Assembly (NCBI GenBank): GCA_003598055.1
Contig: QZKI01000125.1
Coordinates: 1 to 60,098 of the forward strand
From: Candidatus Abyssobacteria bacterium SURF_17
GTDB taxonomy: Bacteria > Abyssobacteria > SURF-5
Length of the DNA: 60,098 nt
Reading direction: 5' to 3'
The notes below the pieces were generated by a model, which did not search any database, had not been told where the DNA came from, and saw nothing but the letters and a program-made list of their open reading frames with translations. Of this stretch, positions 51,560 through 59,993 are shown in pieces (the stretch's first letter is position 1; the number at the start of each line of letters is the position of its first letter). The position numbers and the translations under genes are program-made.

Positions 51560-52606
51560 ATGAAGCGGTTCATCATTGGCCACAACGCCGACCCGTCGAA
51601 CTGGCGCCAGCGCCTCGAGCAACTCAATCCTCGATGCCTGGAAATCTTTGTTCCTCCCCGGTATTGCGAAGGGGAGGGACTGCGTGAACTCCACAGAGCT
51701 TTCGAGCAGATGGCGCAGCATCCTGTTGCGCGCGCGCTCGAGTTTGCTTCATGTCACTTTCCATGGGGCGAAAGCGCGAATGGATATTCCCGATATAATC
51801 TCGTCGATGACCAGTATTTTTTCCCCCTTTGCGAGATTGCCCGGGGATTTCAGGGTTTCTGCTCAGAGCTGAAGCTCCCGCCCGAGCGAAGCGCGCTGAA
51901 CTTTCACAATCTGTATGAGCTCCCCCGCACCATGCTCGAAGCACTCAACCGCGAACGGAAGCTTCTTCAATTGCGTCAGACATTTCTGCACCATGCTCAT
52001 GCGCAAACGCTGGCGGCCAAGGAGATTCTTGAACTCCTCGACGTGCGTTTGTCGCTTGCGAACGAGAACAACCCGCCCATTGGCGACGGCGACCGTATGA
52101 GCATTGTGGACGTGTTCGCCGAGGATTTGGCCGAGCGAGTGTCGGGCTTGGGCATTTGCACTTGCATGGATTTATCTCATTTCTTCATGACACGATTCTA
52201 TTACAGCATCCCGATGGAGCAGAGGCCGTCATTTCCCTGCCTCGAGCTCGCAGACGAGCTGAGGGGAGGTGACCGGCAACCGATGACGTTCGACGAGTAT
52301 CTTCATGTAATGAAGCCTCGCTATTTTCATGTGTCCGATACAAAAACGCCGGGCACAAACCGAACATGCGAGGGGTTGCCGGTCGGTTCCGGCGATACGC
52401 CGTGGGCGGATGTTCTTCCCGCGATGGCAAGGTACGCCGAAAAGAGTGACAATAAGCTCTTCCTCATCATCGAAATCAAGGGTGGCCATACGGAAGAAGG
52501 CACGGCCCGGTGCATGGCATCCGAGCACGTGCTCCGCGGGCTTATCGAGGACTGTTTCTCGAGCGGTTTTCTGGAGGCGATTTCCGAAGAGGAGGCTTTG
52601 CCGTGA
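51560..52606 (+). CDS. Sugar phosphate isomerase/epimerase-like TIM-barrel protein
   Basis: This 348-residue protein has xylose isomerase-like/AP-endonuclease-2 TIM-barrel features: SLANENNPP (a metal-ligand Glu), [10 protein letters not shown] (Asp and His), [10 protein letters not shown] and a final [10 protein letters not shown] with Glu. Such proteins bind a divalent metal and act on sugars or DNA. The substrate is unknown. The gene overlaps the next one (GTGA, four bases), which encodes a uracil-DNA glycosylase. This could indicate a DNA-related role for the barrel (endonuclease IV fold), but the motifs fit sugar enzymes better. Confidence 0.8.
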   Translation: MKRFIIGHNADPSNWRQRLEQLNPRCLEIFVPPRYCEGEGLRELHRAFEQMAQHPVARALEFASCHFPWGESANGYSRYNLVDDQYFFPLCEIARGFQGFCSELKLPPERSALNFHNLYELPRTMLEALNRERKLLQLRQTFLHHAHAQTLAAKEILELLDVRLSLANENNPPIGDGDRMSIVDVFAEDLAERVSGLGICTCMDLSHFFMTRFYYSIPMEQRPSFPCLELADELRGGDRQPMTFDEYLHVMKPRYFHVSDTKTPGTNRTCEGLPVGSGDTPWADVLPAMARYAEKSDNKLFLIIEIKGGHTEEGTARCMASEHVLRGLIEDCFSSGFLEAISEEEALP

Positions 52607-53331
52607 AGCACGACGAACGGGCGGACGCCGATTTGCTGGAAGTCATCGAACATGCCAGGCAATTCCTTGAGATTGAGAAGAGGCGCGGCATCCAGCACAT
52701 CTCTCTTCGACGGGAGACATGGAGCGCGCTCGAGGACGCGGTACAACGGGCGGCAGTAACCGAGCGGAAAACGGACGCGGCTGTCGTGTTGGCTGACATT
52801 AGCGCGCTGGCGGGCGGCTGTATGAAATGCTCTCTCTCGGGAACACGCACGAACGTCGTGTTTGGCGAAGGCAATCCGCATGCGAAGCTTGTGTTCGTTG
52901 GCGAAGCTCCGGGGGCCGATGAGGACGCGCAAGGGCTTCCGTTCGTCGGAAGAGCGGGGCAATTGCTCACGCGGATTATTGAGGCGATAAAGCTCAAGAG
53001 AAGCGAGGTCTATATTTGCAACGTGCTCAAGTGTCGGCCGCCCGAAAACAGGACCCCGACGACGGAAGAGATAGAGTGCTGTATCCCGTACTTGATGAAA
53101 CAGCTCGAGGCGATCAATCCGAAGCTCATTTGTGCGCTGGGGAATGTCGCAGCCCAGACGCTCTTGAGGACGAAAGCGCCCATGAACCGATTACGCGGGC
53201 GTTTTCACCCGTTCGGGCCCGCGCTCCTTATGCCGACCTACCACCCGGCTGCGCTCTTGAGAAACCCCGATTACAAGCGCTATGTCTGGGAAGACGTTCA
53301 GATGATTCAACAGGAGTATGTGAAGCTCTGA
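52603..53331 (+). CDS. Type-4 uracil-DNA glycosylase (4Fe-4S)
   Basis: This 242-residue enzyme removes uracil from DNA to start base excision repair. The family motifs are [20 protein letters not shown] (100-119) and [12 protein letters not shown] (211-222, with the catalytic-pocket His). The four cluster Cys are Cys73 and Cys76 (CMKC), Cys144 (NVLKC) and Cys159/160. About 70 residues precede the domain, longer than usual. The GTG start at 52603 sits in the overlap with the upstream stop and has GGAGG before it. Confidence 0.92.
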   Translation: MKHDERADADLLEVIEHARQFLEIEKRRGIQHISLRRETWSALEDAVQRAAVTERKTDAAVVLADISALAGGCMKCSLSGTRTNVVFGEGNPHAKLVFVGEAPGADEDAQGLPFVGRAGQLLTRIIEAIKLKRSEVYICNVLKCRPPENRTPTTEEIECCIPYLMKQLEAINPKLICALGNVAAQTLLRTKAPMNRLRGRFHPFGPALLMPTYHPAALLRNPDYKRYVWEDVQMIQQEYVKL

Positions 53332-53387
53332 AGGCCGACTGGCTTCTCAAATGACCAAAGAGGCACGGGGATTGTTTCCCTGCGCTC

Positions 53388-54695
53388 CTACATCTTCTCA
53401 GGCTTTCCGTCGGCCCCGCTGTCTGACACGCGCTCGAACAGGAAGTAGGGCCTCGCCAGAGAGATTGCTATGCCTGCGACAAGAAATGCAAGCGCGAAGG
53501 CGGCGAAGGCAATGTTGTAGTCCTTATGCAGGTCAAACAGGTAGCCGCCTGCAAACATCCCCAGCGCCATTCCAATCGTATATGGGATTCCGATGAGGCC
53601 CATGAGTTTGCCGAATGCCTTCACGCCGAACGTCTCGCTCACGACAAGCGGATTCACAACAGCGTTGCAGCCGACACCGAGACCATACAGCAGAACAAGC
53701 TGACCTACCGCCGCGAGCTCGGGCACAAATCCCAGCACGAAAAGAAGGAGCAGGAACACGGCGATGGCTCTGGCAACATTCGCTCCGGATGCCAAATAGC
53801 GTTTCTGATATCGCTCGGAGATGAAACCAAAGAGGAATCGGGAGACAGTGCTCACGGCGGCCGTGATGCTCCAGACAGCGGCTGCACGGCCGGGCGTCAG
53901 CCCGGAGACTCTCAGGAAAGCGACGACATGGAGCCCGAAACCGGACGAGGCAAATACAAGGCAGAATGTCGAAACGACGATCAACCAGAAACTCGGCGTT
54001 CCAAATGCCCGGCGTACGGCATACCCGGGTTCTTCTGCCGTCACAGCGCCAGTGTCAAGGACCGACGTCTCCTCTTCTCCGCGAGGGTCGGGACGTCCTT
54101 CAAGCGTCAAACCCATTGATTGCGGCGAACCGCGGATGATGAAATAAATGAGAGGCAGCGAAACGGCGGCAATGATAACTCCCAAAATTTCGTACGCATC
54201 GCGCCATGCGTAATGCTCGATGAGCTGGTTTGTGACAAACACCCAAACCGTGGCTCCGAGCCCGTTGGCGACCATGGCCATTCCCATCGCACGCCCCCTC
54301 CGCCTATCAAACCATCTGGAAACCAGGGTTTGACAGGGAAGCACCGTGGTAGCCGCCATTCCGATGCCGACCGCGAGGAAGAGAACGTAGAGTTGATGAA
54401 TGGAAGTTATCCGGCTCAACAGAAGAAAGCTCGCCGAAAGGACGCATGCTCCCGGTATCATGATGGCCCGTGGCCCGAAGCGGTCAAGCGTCCAACCGAT
54501 AAAGGGAGTTGAGAAACCGGCGGCGAGCGCCGAGAGCGCGGCGGCGATAGAAAGACTGGTCATGCTCCAGCCCATATCAGCTTCGATGAATTTCAGGAAG
54601 ACCGGAAATGAGAAGAACCCGATTCCCGCGCAGACGAACAGGGTGAAGAAAGAGGCGACTACAATCCACCAGCCGTAATATATCTTGTGTTTCAC
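53388..54695 (-). CDS. MFS transporter (OFA/MCT-type)
   Basis: This 435-residue inner-membrane carrier has twelve helices. The start YYGWWIVVASFFTLFVCAG and RWFDRRRGRAMGMAMVANGLG fit the oxalate:formate antiporter/monocarboxylate group. The substrate is likely a carboxylate, though unproven. GTG at 54695 overlaps the stop of the glutaredoxin gene by GTGA, so the two are co-translated. Confidence 0.88.
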   Translation of the reverse strand: MKHKIYYGWWIVVASFFTLFVCAGIGFFSFPVFLKFIEADMGWSMTSLSIAAALSALAAGFSTPFIGWTLDRFGPRAIMIPGACVLSASFLLLSRITSIHQLYVLFLAVGIGMAATTVLPCQTLVSRWFDRRRGRAMGMAMVANGLGATVWVFVTNQLIEHYAWRDAYEILGVIIAAVSLPLIYFIIRGSPQSMGLTLEGRPDPRGEEETSVLDTGAVTAEEPGYAVRRAFGTPSFWLIVVSTFCLVFASSGFGLHVVAFLRVSGLTPGRAAAVWSITAAVSTVSRFLFGFISERYQKRYLASGANVARAIAVFLLLLFVLGFVPELAAVGQLVLLYGLGVGCNAVVNPLVVSETFGVKAFGKLMGLIGIPYTIGMALGMFAGGYLFDLHKDYNIAFAAFALAFLVAGIAISLARPYFLFERVSDSGADGKPEKM

Positions 54696-54970
54696 GATGG
54701 CGGGTCGCCTTGTTTGGGCAGGCCAAGAAGGGAGTCGAGCTTGCCGAGCTCTTCGAGGGCGTAGAGGTCGTCACACCCGCCGACATGATAATCCTCGATG
54801 AATATCTGCGGCACCGTGCGGCGGCCGGTCTGCGCTATCACCTGCTTCATGGCCTCACGGTTCACCTCGACGTCGATTTCTTCGTACGCGACGCCTTTTT
54901 TCGTGAGCAAGGCTTTAGCGCGGTCACAATAGTAACAATCGGGGGCACTGTAAATCCGAACGCGTTTCAT
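54692..54970 (-). CDS. Glutaredoxin-family protein
   Basis: This 92-residue thioredoxin-fold reductase has CYYC (Cys12, Cys15) and TVPQIFI (cis-Pro loop). It reduces disulfides with glutathione or thioredoxin reductase. The start at 54970 is preferred over 54994, which adds only eight unlike residues. Its stop overlaps the MFS start. No link to the carrier is obvious beyond co-transcription. Confidence 0.9.
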   Translation of the reverse strand: MKRVRIYSAPDCYYCDRAKALLTKKGVAYEEIDVEVNREAMKQVIAQTGRRTVPQIFIEDYHVGGCDDLYALEELGKLDSLLGLPKQGDPPS

Positions 54971-55070
54971 GTTGCCCGTACCTCCGGGAAGCATGGTATC
55001 CGTTTTCGCTTGGCGGTGTCAACTAAGGGACGAGAAGGACAGAAAATCTGTCGCATGACTGGGGATGCAA

Positions 55071-55150
55071 TGTAGGGCACGGCGTGCCGTGCCCGTGCAG
55101 CCCGAAAAATCGGCGTTTCTTCTAAGGGCGCACGGCCGTGCGCCCCTACA
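55071..55150 (-). repeat. Two-palindrome composite element, copy 4
   Basis: Order and linker are the same as at 2077-2158: a GGGCACGGCGTGCCGTGCCC unit then GCAGCCCGAAAAATCGG, then a GGGCGCACGGCCGTGCGCCC unit. It lies between the glutaredoxin gene and the second MFS gene. Confidence 0.8.
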
Positions 55151-55303
55151 AGCGTAATCGTGAGACGAACTCTCTGTCTCCATTCCATGATTGACTTCAG
55201 ATGGGAACGCTCTTATAATACTTGCCATCCACTTATTGAACGCTTTGGAAGGAGCCTCTCCCAGCTTCTCATCCACTTATCCATGCAATTTCCAATGCGC
55301 ATC

Positions 55304-56563
55304 ATGAGTAAAAGGCTCGTGCTGTTTCTGGCACTGGCGCTCGTGTATTGTTTCGTCAGTTTCCATCGAGTGACGCTGGCGGTCATAGGTGACTTGCTTG
55401 CCGAGGAGTTTCGTCTCAGCCCCGCAGAGCTGGGACTTCTCGGTGGCATATTGCTCTACTGCTATGCGGTCATGCAGTTGCCGTCGGGAGTGCTCGCGGA
55501 CCATGTCGGCCCAAAGCGAACTATCATCCTGTCGCTCGTGTTGTCCGCCGTGGGCTCAGTGGTCTTTGCGGTTGCCTCAAGCTTCGGTATTGCGATGCTT
55601 GGCAGGATTCTCATCGGCGCGGGCATCTCGTGCATCTATCTGTCGCTCATCAAGATTCTGAGCATGTGGTTCAAGGAAAACGAATTCGGCGCAGTGCTCG
55701 GAATCCTCATGTCCTTGGGCATGCTTGGGAACATGCTTGCGACCAGCCCGCTCGCGGTTTCAGTGAAGTTCATGGGCTGGCGGTACTCTTATGGGCTGGT
55801 GGCCGTCCTCACACTCGGCCTGATTGCGCTCGTATACCGCCGGGTTCAGAAGGCACCGGAAAACGAACCTGCATCGGAGGGGACGCGGGACAACTCCTCG
55901 AGCGAAATCCTCGAGGAAACCGCCGGAGAGAAACTCGCCGCCGTTGCGCGGACAGTATGGGTGCTCATGCGCAATCGAAGCTATCTGATGCTGAATATTT
56001 TCATGATAGCGGGCGCTTCACAGCAGGGGTTCCAGAGTCTGTGGGCCGGGCCGTTCCTGAGCCGGTGCTATGGTTACTCGCTCATCGAGGTTGGAAATGC
56101 GCTTCTGTGGTATTCGCTTGGCGGCATCTGCGGCGCGCCGTTCTGGGGCTTGTTGTCCGACCGATTGTTCAAATCACGCAAGCGGGTGCTCATACTGGGC
56201 TCGATTGTTGCAATGGCGCTATGGTTCTTCCCTGCTTTTGTCCCGACGTTCGTTCCGCGTCCTGCCGTTCCGTTCCTGCTTTTCTTCATGGCGGCCGCTT
56301 CGGGCGGCGGCGTGCTGACCCATGCGATGGCGCGCGAGCAGTACTCGTTCGAGATTCTCGGCATCTCGGTCGGCGTCATCAATTTCTTCACGTTCCTCGG
56401 AGGCGCGGCATTCACGCAATTGATGGGACATATGGTGGAGCTGTTCCCCCGCACCGACGGCAACTATCCACTTCTCGCCTACCAGTCAACAGTCATGCTC
56501 ATATTCGCAATGTGGATTGTGCGCCTTGTTTCGCTCCTGCTCACCGAAGAGCGGCGGAAGTAG
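55304..56563 (+). CDS. MFS transporter 2
   Basis: This ~419-residue MFS carrier has twelve helices, with YCFVSFHRVTLAVIGDLLAEEF at the start and PSGVLADHVGPKRTI (the conserved loop between helices 2 and 3). Its N-terminal sequence resembles carriers of the NarK/GlpT side of MFS. The substrate is unknown. The exact start is uncertain between 55283, 55295 and 55304. No sharp RBS was found. Confidence 0.85.
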   Translation: MSKRLVLFLALALVYCFVSFHRVTLAVIGDLLAEEFRLSPAELGLLGGILLYCYAVMQLPSGVLADHVGPKRTIILSLVLSAVGSVVFAVASSFGIAMLGRILIGAGISCIYLSLIKILSMWFKENEFGAVLGILMSLGMLGNMLATSPLAVSVKFMGWRYSYGLVAVLTLGLIALVYRRVQKAPENEPASEGTRDNSSSEILEETAGEKLAAVARTVWVLMRNRSYLMLNIFMIAGASQQGFQSLWAGPFLSRCYGYSLIEVGNALLWYSLGGICGAPFWGLLSDRLFKSRKRVLILGSIVAMALWFFPAFVPTFVPRPAVPFLLFFMAAASGGGVLTHAMAREQYSFEILGISVGVINFFTFLGGAAFTQLMGHMVELFPRTDGNYPLLAYQSTVMLIFAMWIVRLVSLLLTEERRK

Positions 56564-56793
56564 AGACGGATTCCATTCTATCCGCTTGTTGAATCAAGTC
56601 CTGAAAACGCATAGCAGCGGATCTCCGATAGCGAATGTCTTCGAAAGAAGAATGTACCCTCCGGACCGGATGGCATCTCCGGAGAGCGTGCTTCCCCAGA
56701 TGATTGATTCCAGGTCTGATTAGCAGATAGTCGCGCTCGGTGATATGTTTGAATCACCGCAACTTACGAGATCCAACATTGGAGATGAATGCA

Positions 56794-57267
56794 ATGAGCA
56801 AAGGCAGTTGGGTTTTGCTTAATGCCATGCTGGCCATCCTTATTTCTTTCGGCGGGTGCGCAACAGCTCCCCAGCAGGCCGAGGCGCCGCAAGCCTCTCC
56901 CGACGTCTCCCCCGTCATCGAAGAACCCAGAGACATAGAACCCGCAGACATACCGCGCATTACACCGGAAGAAGCGTATCGAAAGGCAAAAGCCGGGACG
57001 GCGCTCCTTGTGTGCGCGTATGGGATCGAAGAGAGATGCGAGATGATGCGCCTTGAAGGGTCGATTTCTCGGAGGGAGTTCGAATCGCGGCTTGGCTCCG
57101 TTCCAAAGAATCAGGAAATCATCTTTTACTGTGCCTGACCGGACGAAAGAACGTCTGCCGGTCTGGCAGCATTATATGTCGAGAGGGGATACACAAACGT
57201 TAAGGCGCTTCGAGGCGGCGTGAATGCCTGGATAAAGGCGGGCTATCCACTCATCGAGGAAAAGTGA
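56794..57267 (+). CDS. Rhodanese-family lipoprotein with in-frame UGA (putative selenoprotein)
   Basis: The 157-residue reading continues through a UGA at 57136-57138 as selenocysteine 115 (U115). The N-terminus has a short hydrophobic stretch ending in FGGC (Cys22, a somewhat unusual lipobox). The rhodanese domain starts near ITPEEAYRKAKAGTALLVCAY and ends in RGYTNVKALRGGVNAWIKAG. The active loop reads FYCA-U-PDERTSAG. Related proteins have Cys at this place (CxC in my memory), so U would form a Cys-Ala-Sec pair. Translation downstream of the UGA stays in frame for 42 residues with strong family similarity. A short hairpin (57155-57169) with GGUCU loop is the candidate SECIS. Start by GGAG eight bases before 56794. 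Confidence 0.8.
57136..57169 (+). promoter_or_regulatory. Candidate bacterial SECIS element
   Basis: UGA at 57136-57138 is followed by 16 bases, then a 5-bp stem CUGCC (57155-57159)/GGCAG (57165-57169) with loop GGUCU. The loop starts with G and lies 21-26 bases from the UGA, within the range used by bacterial SelB. As I recall, the loop matches that of E. coli fdhF. A competing stem GACCGG (57137-57142)/CCGGTC (57158-57163) is also possible. No selA, selB or selC lies in the window. Confidence 0.65.
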
Positions 57268-57469
57268 TCTTTGGGCGGCGCCATGACGGCCACCCTGCGG
57301 CGCGCGAAGGTGAAATCCTTGCTGCGGACTTTCGAATGTGTGTTCAGGGGTTGTCAATGCGCAGAAATCGTGACACAGTTAACCAAACACGGGAAAGTCC
57401 CCGCAATGAAGCGTTGATTCATTTCGACGCGACAGAGCGTGAAGCTCGTGAAAACGGAGGGGTGAGACG

Positions 57470-57781
57470 ATGCGGTCTGAAAAGAAACAGTATTCGGTTC
57501 GTCTGGACCTTCAGAAATATGATTTTCCGGATGTGCCATCCGAATCTTGTTATGTTGAATTGCTTATTGACCCGAGCGAACGGGTGAAGGATGGGGACCT
57601 CTGCTACGCGCCGCGCTTGAATCAGGTAATGCGGTTGAAGAAGCCCTTGCCGAGAATCGCTGTTCACAAAGTATTGTCGGTGAACTGCCCGCCGGCCCTC
57701 GCGGTCAAACGGCTTCCCGACTTCCTGTTCATGAAACGCGAGCTCATCGACTTGATTTGTCCGCTGCAGCCAATATCCTGA
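57470..57781 (+). CDS. Hypothetical protein
   Basis: The 103-residue frame has balanced, non-repetitive composition: YSVRLDLQKYDFPDVPSESC, VELLIDPSERVKDGDLCYAP and FLFMKRELIDLICP. It has an upstream GGAGGGGTGAG before ATG. Two Cys and no membrane helix. I recognise no family. It is 200 bases downstream of the putative selenoprotein and could be in the same unit. Confidence 0.5.
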   Translation: MRSEKKQYSVRLDLQKYDFPDVPSESCYVELLIDPSERVKDGDLCYAPRLNQVMRLKKPLPRIAVHKVLSVNCPPALAVKRLPDFLFMKRELIDLICPLQPIS

Positions 57782-57818
57782 AGATGGGGCCGAGCTTTGC
57801 TGCATACGCGAACGTTCT

Positions 57819-58277
57819 TCAGTGAGACCATCTCTGAAGTTCAATGATGTTACCCTCGGGGTCGGTTACGTAGACGACAGTCAGCCTTCCCACGCCTGGA
57901 ACTTCGGTGTCGACGAGTTTGCCGAAATGCTTCCCACCCGCTGAGAGGACTGCATCGCGCGCAGCCTCAACGTTATCGACCGCAAACGCAACATGTGCGA
58001 ATCCGGGGCGGTTGGCCGCGGTCTCCGCGCGCTCCATCTGCGGGGTGTACTGAAATATCTCGAGGGTCGGCCCTTCGCTGCCATAGCCGGGAAGTCTCAG
58101 ATGCGCCCCGCGGATTCTGGCGCCGGGTACTCGGGTGATATCATCGAGCCATTTCCCGGAAAGGTCTCTTTCCGGCGGAACAACCGTACAGCCGAAGACC
58201 TCCTGATAAAACTCAGCGAGCCTCTTCCAGTCGCGAGCGACAAGATTCGTGTGAACAAACCGCGCCTTGATAGGCAT
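57819..58277 (-). CDS. VOC-family protein (glyoxalase/bleomycin-resistance fold)
   Basis: This 152-residue protein of the vicinal-oxygen-chelate fold contains FVHTNLVARDWKRLAEFY at the start, GAHLRLPG, HVAFAVDNVEAARDAVL and VTDPEGNIIELQRW at the end, including putative metal ligands (His and Glu). Substrates vary widely (methylglyoxal hemithioacetal, methylmalonyl-CoA epimerase, dioxygenase substrates), and none can be assigned. Confidence 0.88.
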   Translation of the reverse strand: MPIKARFVHTNLVARDWKRLAEFYQEVFGCTVVPPERDLSGKWLDDITRVPGARIRGAHLRLPGYGSEGPTLEIFQYTPQMERAETAANRPGFAHVAFAVDNVEAARDAVLSAGGKHFGKLVDTEVPGVGRLTVVYVTDPEGNIIELQRWSH

Positions 58278-58743
58278 CTCTCACCTCCGGGTGTTTCGTC
58301 TTGGCTGTGCTTCAGATAAGCATTCTGACCATCGCCTATCGAGGTTTTCCAAAGCACAGTCATTGCGAGCATTCGACCCCACCCGCGGCGGGGTTATGTG
58401 TGAAAGAAACATCCGCGCCGTCATTGCGAGCGCAGCGAAGCAATCTCTGTTTGCATCTTCAATGCTACCAATGAGATTGCTTCGCTCGCTTCGCTCCCTC
58501 GCAATGACGAAACGGTTGCCAGTTTCTTAGGATGAAGCAAAGGGTCGCAGACCCGAGTGACCGAAGCAATCTCATGGGGCATACGCACAGAGATTGCTTC
58601 GCTCGGGCTTGCGGCCCTTCGCTCGCAATGACCGTAACGGACAGAGCCTCTCTTTCACCAATAACCACGCTCAAGGTGCGTGGTAGTCTGCTCGCAATGA
58701 CGATTGTTTTCGCTGCGGCGATGCCGTTCTCTATGAGCCCTGT
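58278..58743. other. Intergenic region packed with GTCATTGCGAG repeats
   Basis: The interval between the VOC gene and the UroD-family paralogue has no gene of its own. Most of it is the repeat cluster 58359-58701. Short open frames crossing it are artefacts of the repeats. Confidence 0.65.
58359..58701. repeat. Cluster of GTCATTGCGAG-type inverted repeats
   Basis: It contains at least two long inverted pairs: GTCATTGCGAGCGCAGCG near 58419-58436 with CGCTCCCTCGCAATGAC near 58492-58508, and a second right end at CTTCGCTCGCAATGAC near 58617-58632. Internal GAAGCAATCTC/GAGATTGCTTC arms recur. One more fragment lies at 58690-58701. The family is also at 22611-22732. Similar repeats are common in many bacterial genomes. 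Confidence 0.75.
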
Positions 58744-59841
58744 TCAATCGAGAGAGAGCGGATAGTTGCCATACTTGTGAGTCGCTTTCACCATGGCTAT
58801 GTAGTTTTCCGGCTTGCAGCCGGGATGAATAGAGTTTGAAGAGCAGAGAATGTAGCCTCCGCCGGGAGCTGCAACCTTGATGGCATGTCTGACTGCCGCT
58901 TCCACGTCTTCTTCCGTGCCGGAGGGAAGGAGTTCTATGCAATCAATGTTTCCCAGCAGACACACTTTGTTGCCGCAGTGATCCTTGACTTCCTTGAGGT
59001 CCATGCATTGAGGCTGGATTGGATGGATTCCATCAAAGCCTATCTCGACCAGCCGGTCGAGTATGGGCCACAGATTGCCGTCGGAATGCTTTATGGCTTT
59101 GGAGCCGCGTCCATGAACAACATCCACGAGCTCCTTGAAATAGGGCGCGATAAATTCGTCGAACTGAGCAGGAGACATCAGCGTGTTGGTGTTAAAGGCG
59201 AGGTCGCTCCCGAACAATACCGCATCAGCGCCCGCGTCGAGCGCTTCGGCGAACAACTCCTTGTAGTAGTCAGTTGAGACCCGCGCTATACCATGGGCGA
59301 GTTCAGCGTTTTCGAGATAATCGACCAGCAGATGCTCGAGACCTCCGCGCACCTCCCAACTTGTGACGAAACAATCATTGGAGCAGAAAACGACTGCCCG
59401 CTTGCCGTCAAATCGCGACTTCAACATGTTAAGCATCACAAAATCCACGTCGGGGTCAATCTTAGGAGGCCGGTATGCTTTCAGGTCGGCCATTGACTTG
59501 ACCGGTCCGTCCATCGGGAACCCGAGCCCGTGCGGATTGCGTTTGAATGTGATGCCCCATGCATCTTTGAAGTATCCGTCGCCCAACTCCTCCCCGCGCT
59601 CGAACACGCGTGAGAATACGCCGTCGATGTCGAGTTCTTCGATGAAGAGCGCGAACGCATCCGATATCATCATGAGCTCTTCGGGCGACATGTCCGCGGC
59701 CGGTTTCAGCGGAGGAAGCTTGTCGGTGAAATGCTTCGCGATTCCGATGATGCTGGCCTCGTTATATGCGTTCTCGAAGTGCGGCACGCGGTCGGGCTCT
59801 CTGAGGTCAAGCGCCGCCAGCAATCGTTCTTTCGGCAACAT
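58744..59841 (-). CDS. Uroporphyrinogen decarboxylase-family protein 2 (methyltransferase-like)
   Basis: This 365-residue protein is similar along its whole length to the protein at 25208-26293: KAIKHSDGN, NIDCIELLPSG and IHPGCKPENY are preserved, while the middle differs (CSNDCFVTSWEVRGG against the other's SSHDCFRYPWGLRGG). The ATG at 59841 has AAGGATTTC before it. The pair likely arose by duplication and may act on different substrates or partners. No corrinoid protein or activator is adjacent, so the reaction remains unassigned. Confidence 0.85.
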   Translation of the reverse strand: MLPKERLLAALDLREPDRVPHFENAYNEASIIGIAKHFTDKLPPLKPAADMSPEELMMISDAFALFIEELDIDGVFSRVFERGEELGDGYFKDAWGITFKRNPHGLGFPMDGPVKSMADLKAYRPPKIDPDVDFVMLNMLKSRFDGKRAVVFCSNDCFVTSWEVRGGLEHLLVDYLENAELAHGIARVSTDYYKELFAEALDAGADAVLFGSDLAFNTNTLMSPAQFDEFIAPYFKELVDVVHGRGSKAIKHSDGNLWPILDRLVEIGFDGIHPIQPQCMDLKEVKDHCGNKVCLLGNIDCIELLPSGTEEDVEAAVRHAIKVAAPGGGYILCSSNSIHPGCKPENYIAMVKATHKYGNYPLSLD

Positions 59842-59993
59842 AAGAAATCCTTTCTGTGGAGCCACTGCCGGAAACGGGTTTCTAAACCGCAAAAGCGCAA
59901 AGAACGCAAAGGAACAGCACGCGATAGGAGCAAGACAACTGACGCGCTTCGTTTCCCACTCCTATGTATTTCTCTCTCCTCTCCAAAGCAGAG

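Noticed and set aside
56740-57138. Truncated rhodanese pseudogene ending at the UGA
   Set aside because: The frame continues after UGA with intact family sequence, and a SECIS-like hairpin follows. The selenoprotein reading is more economical.
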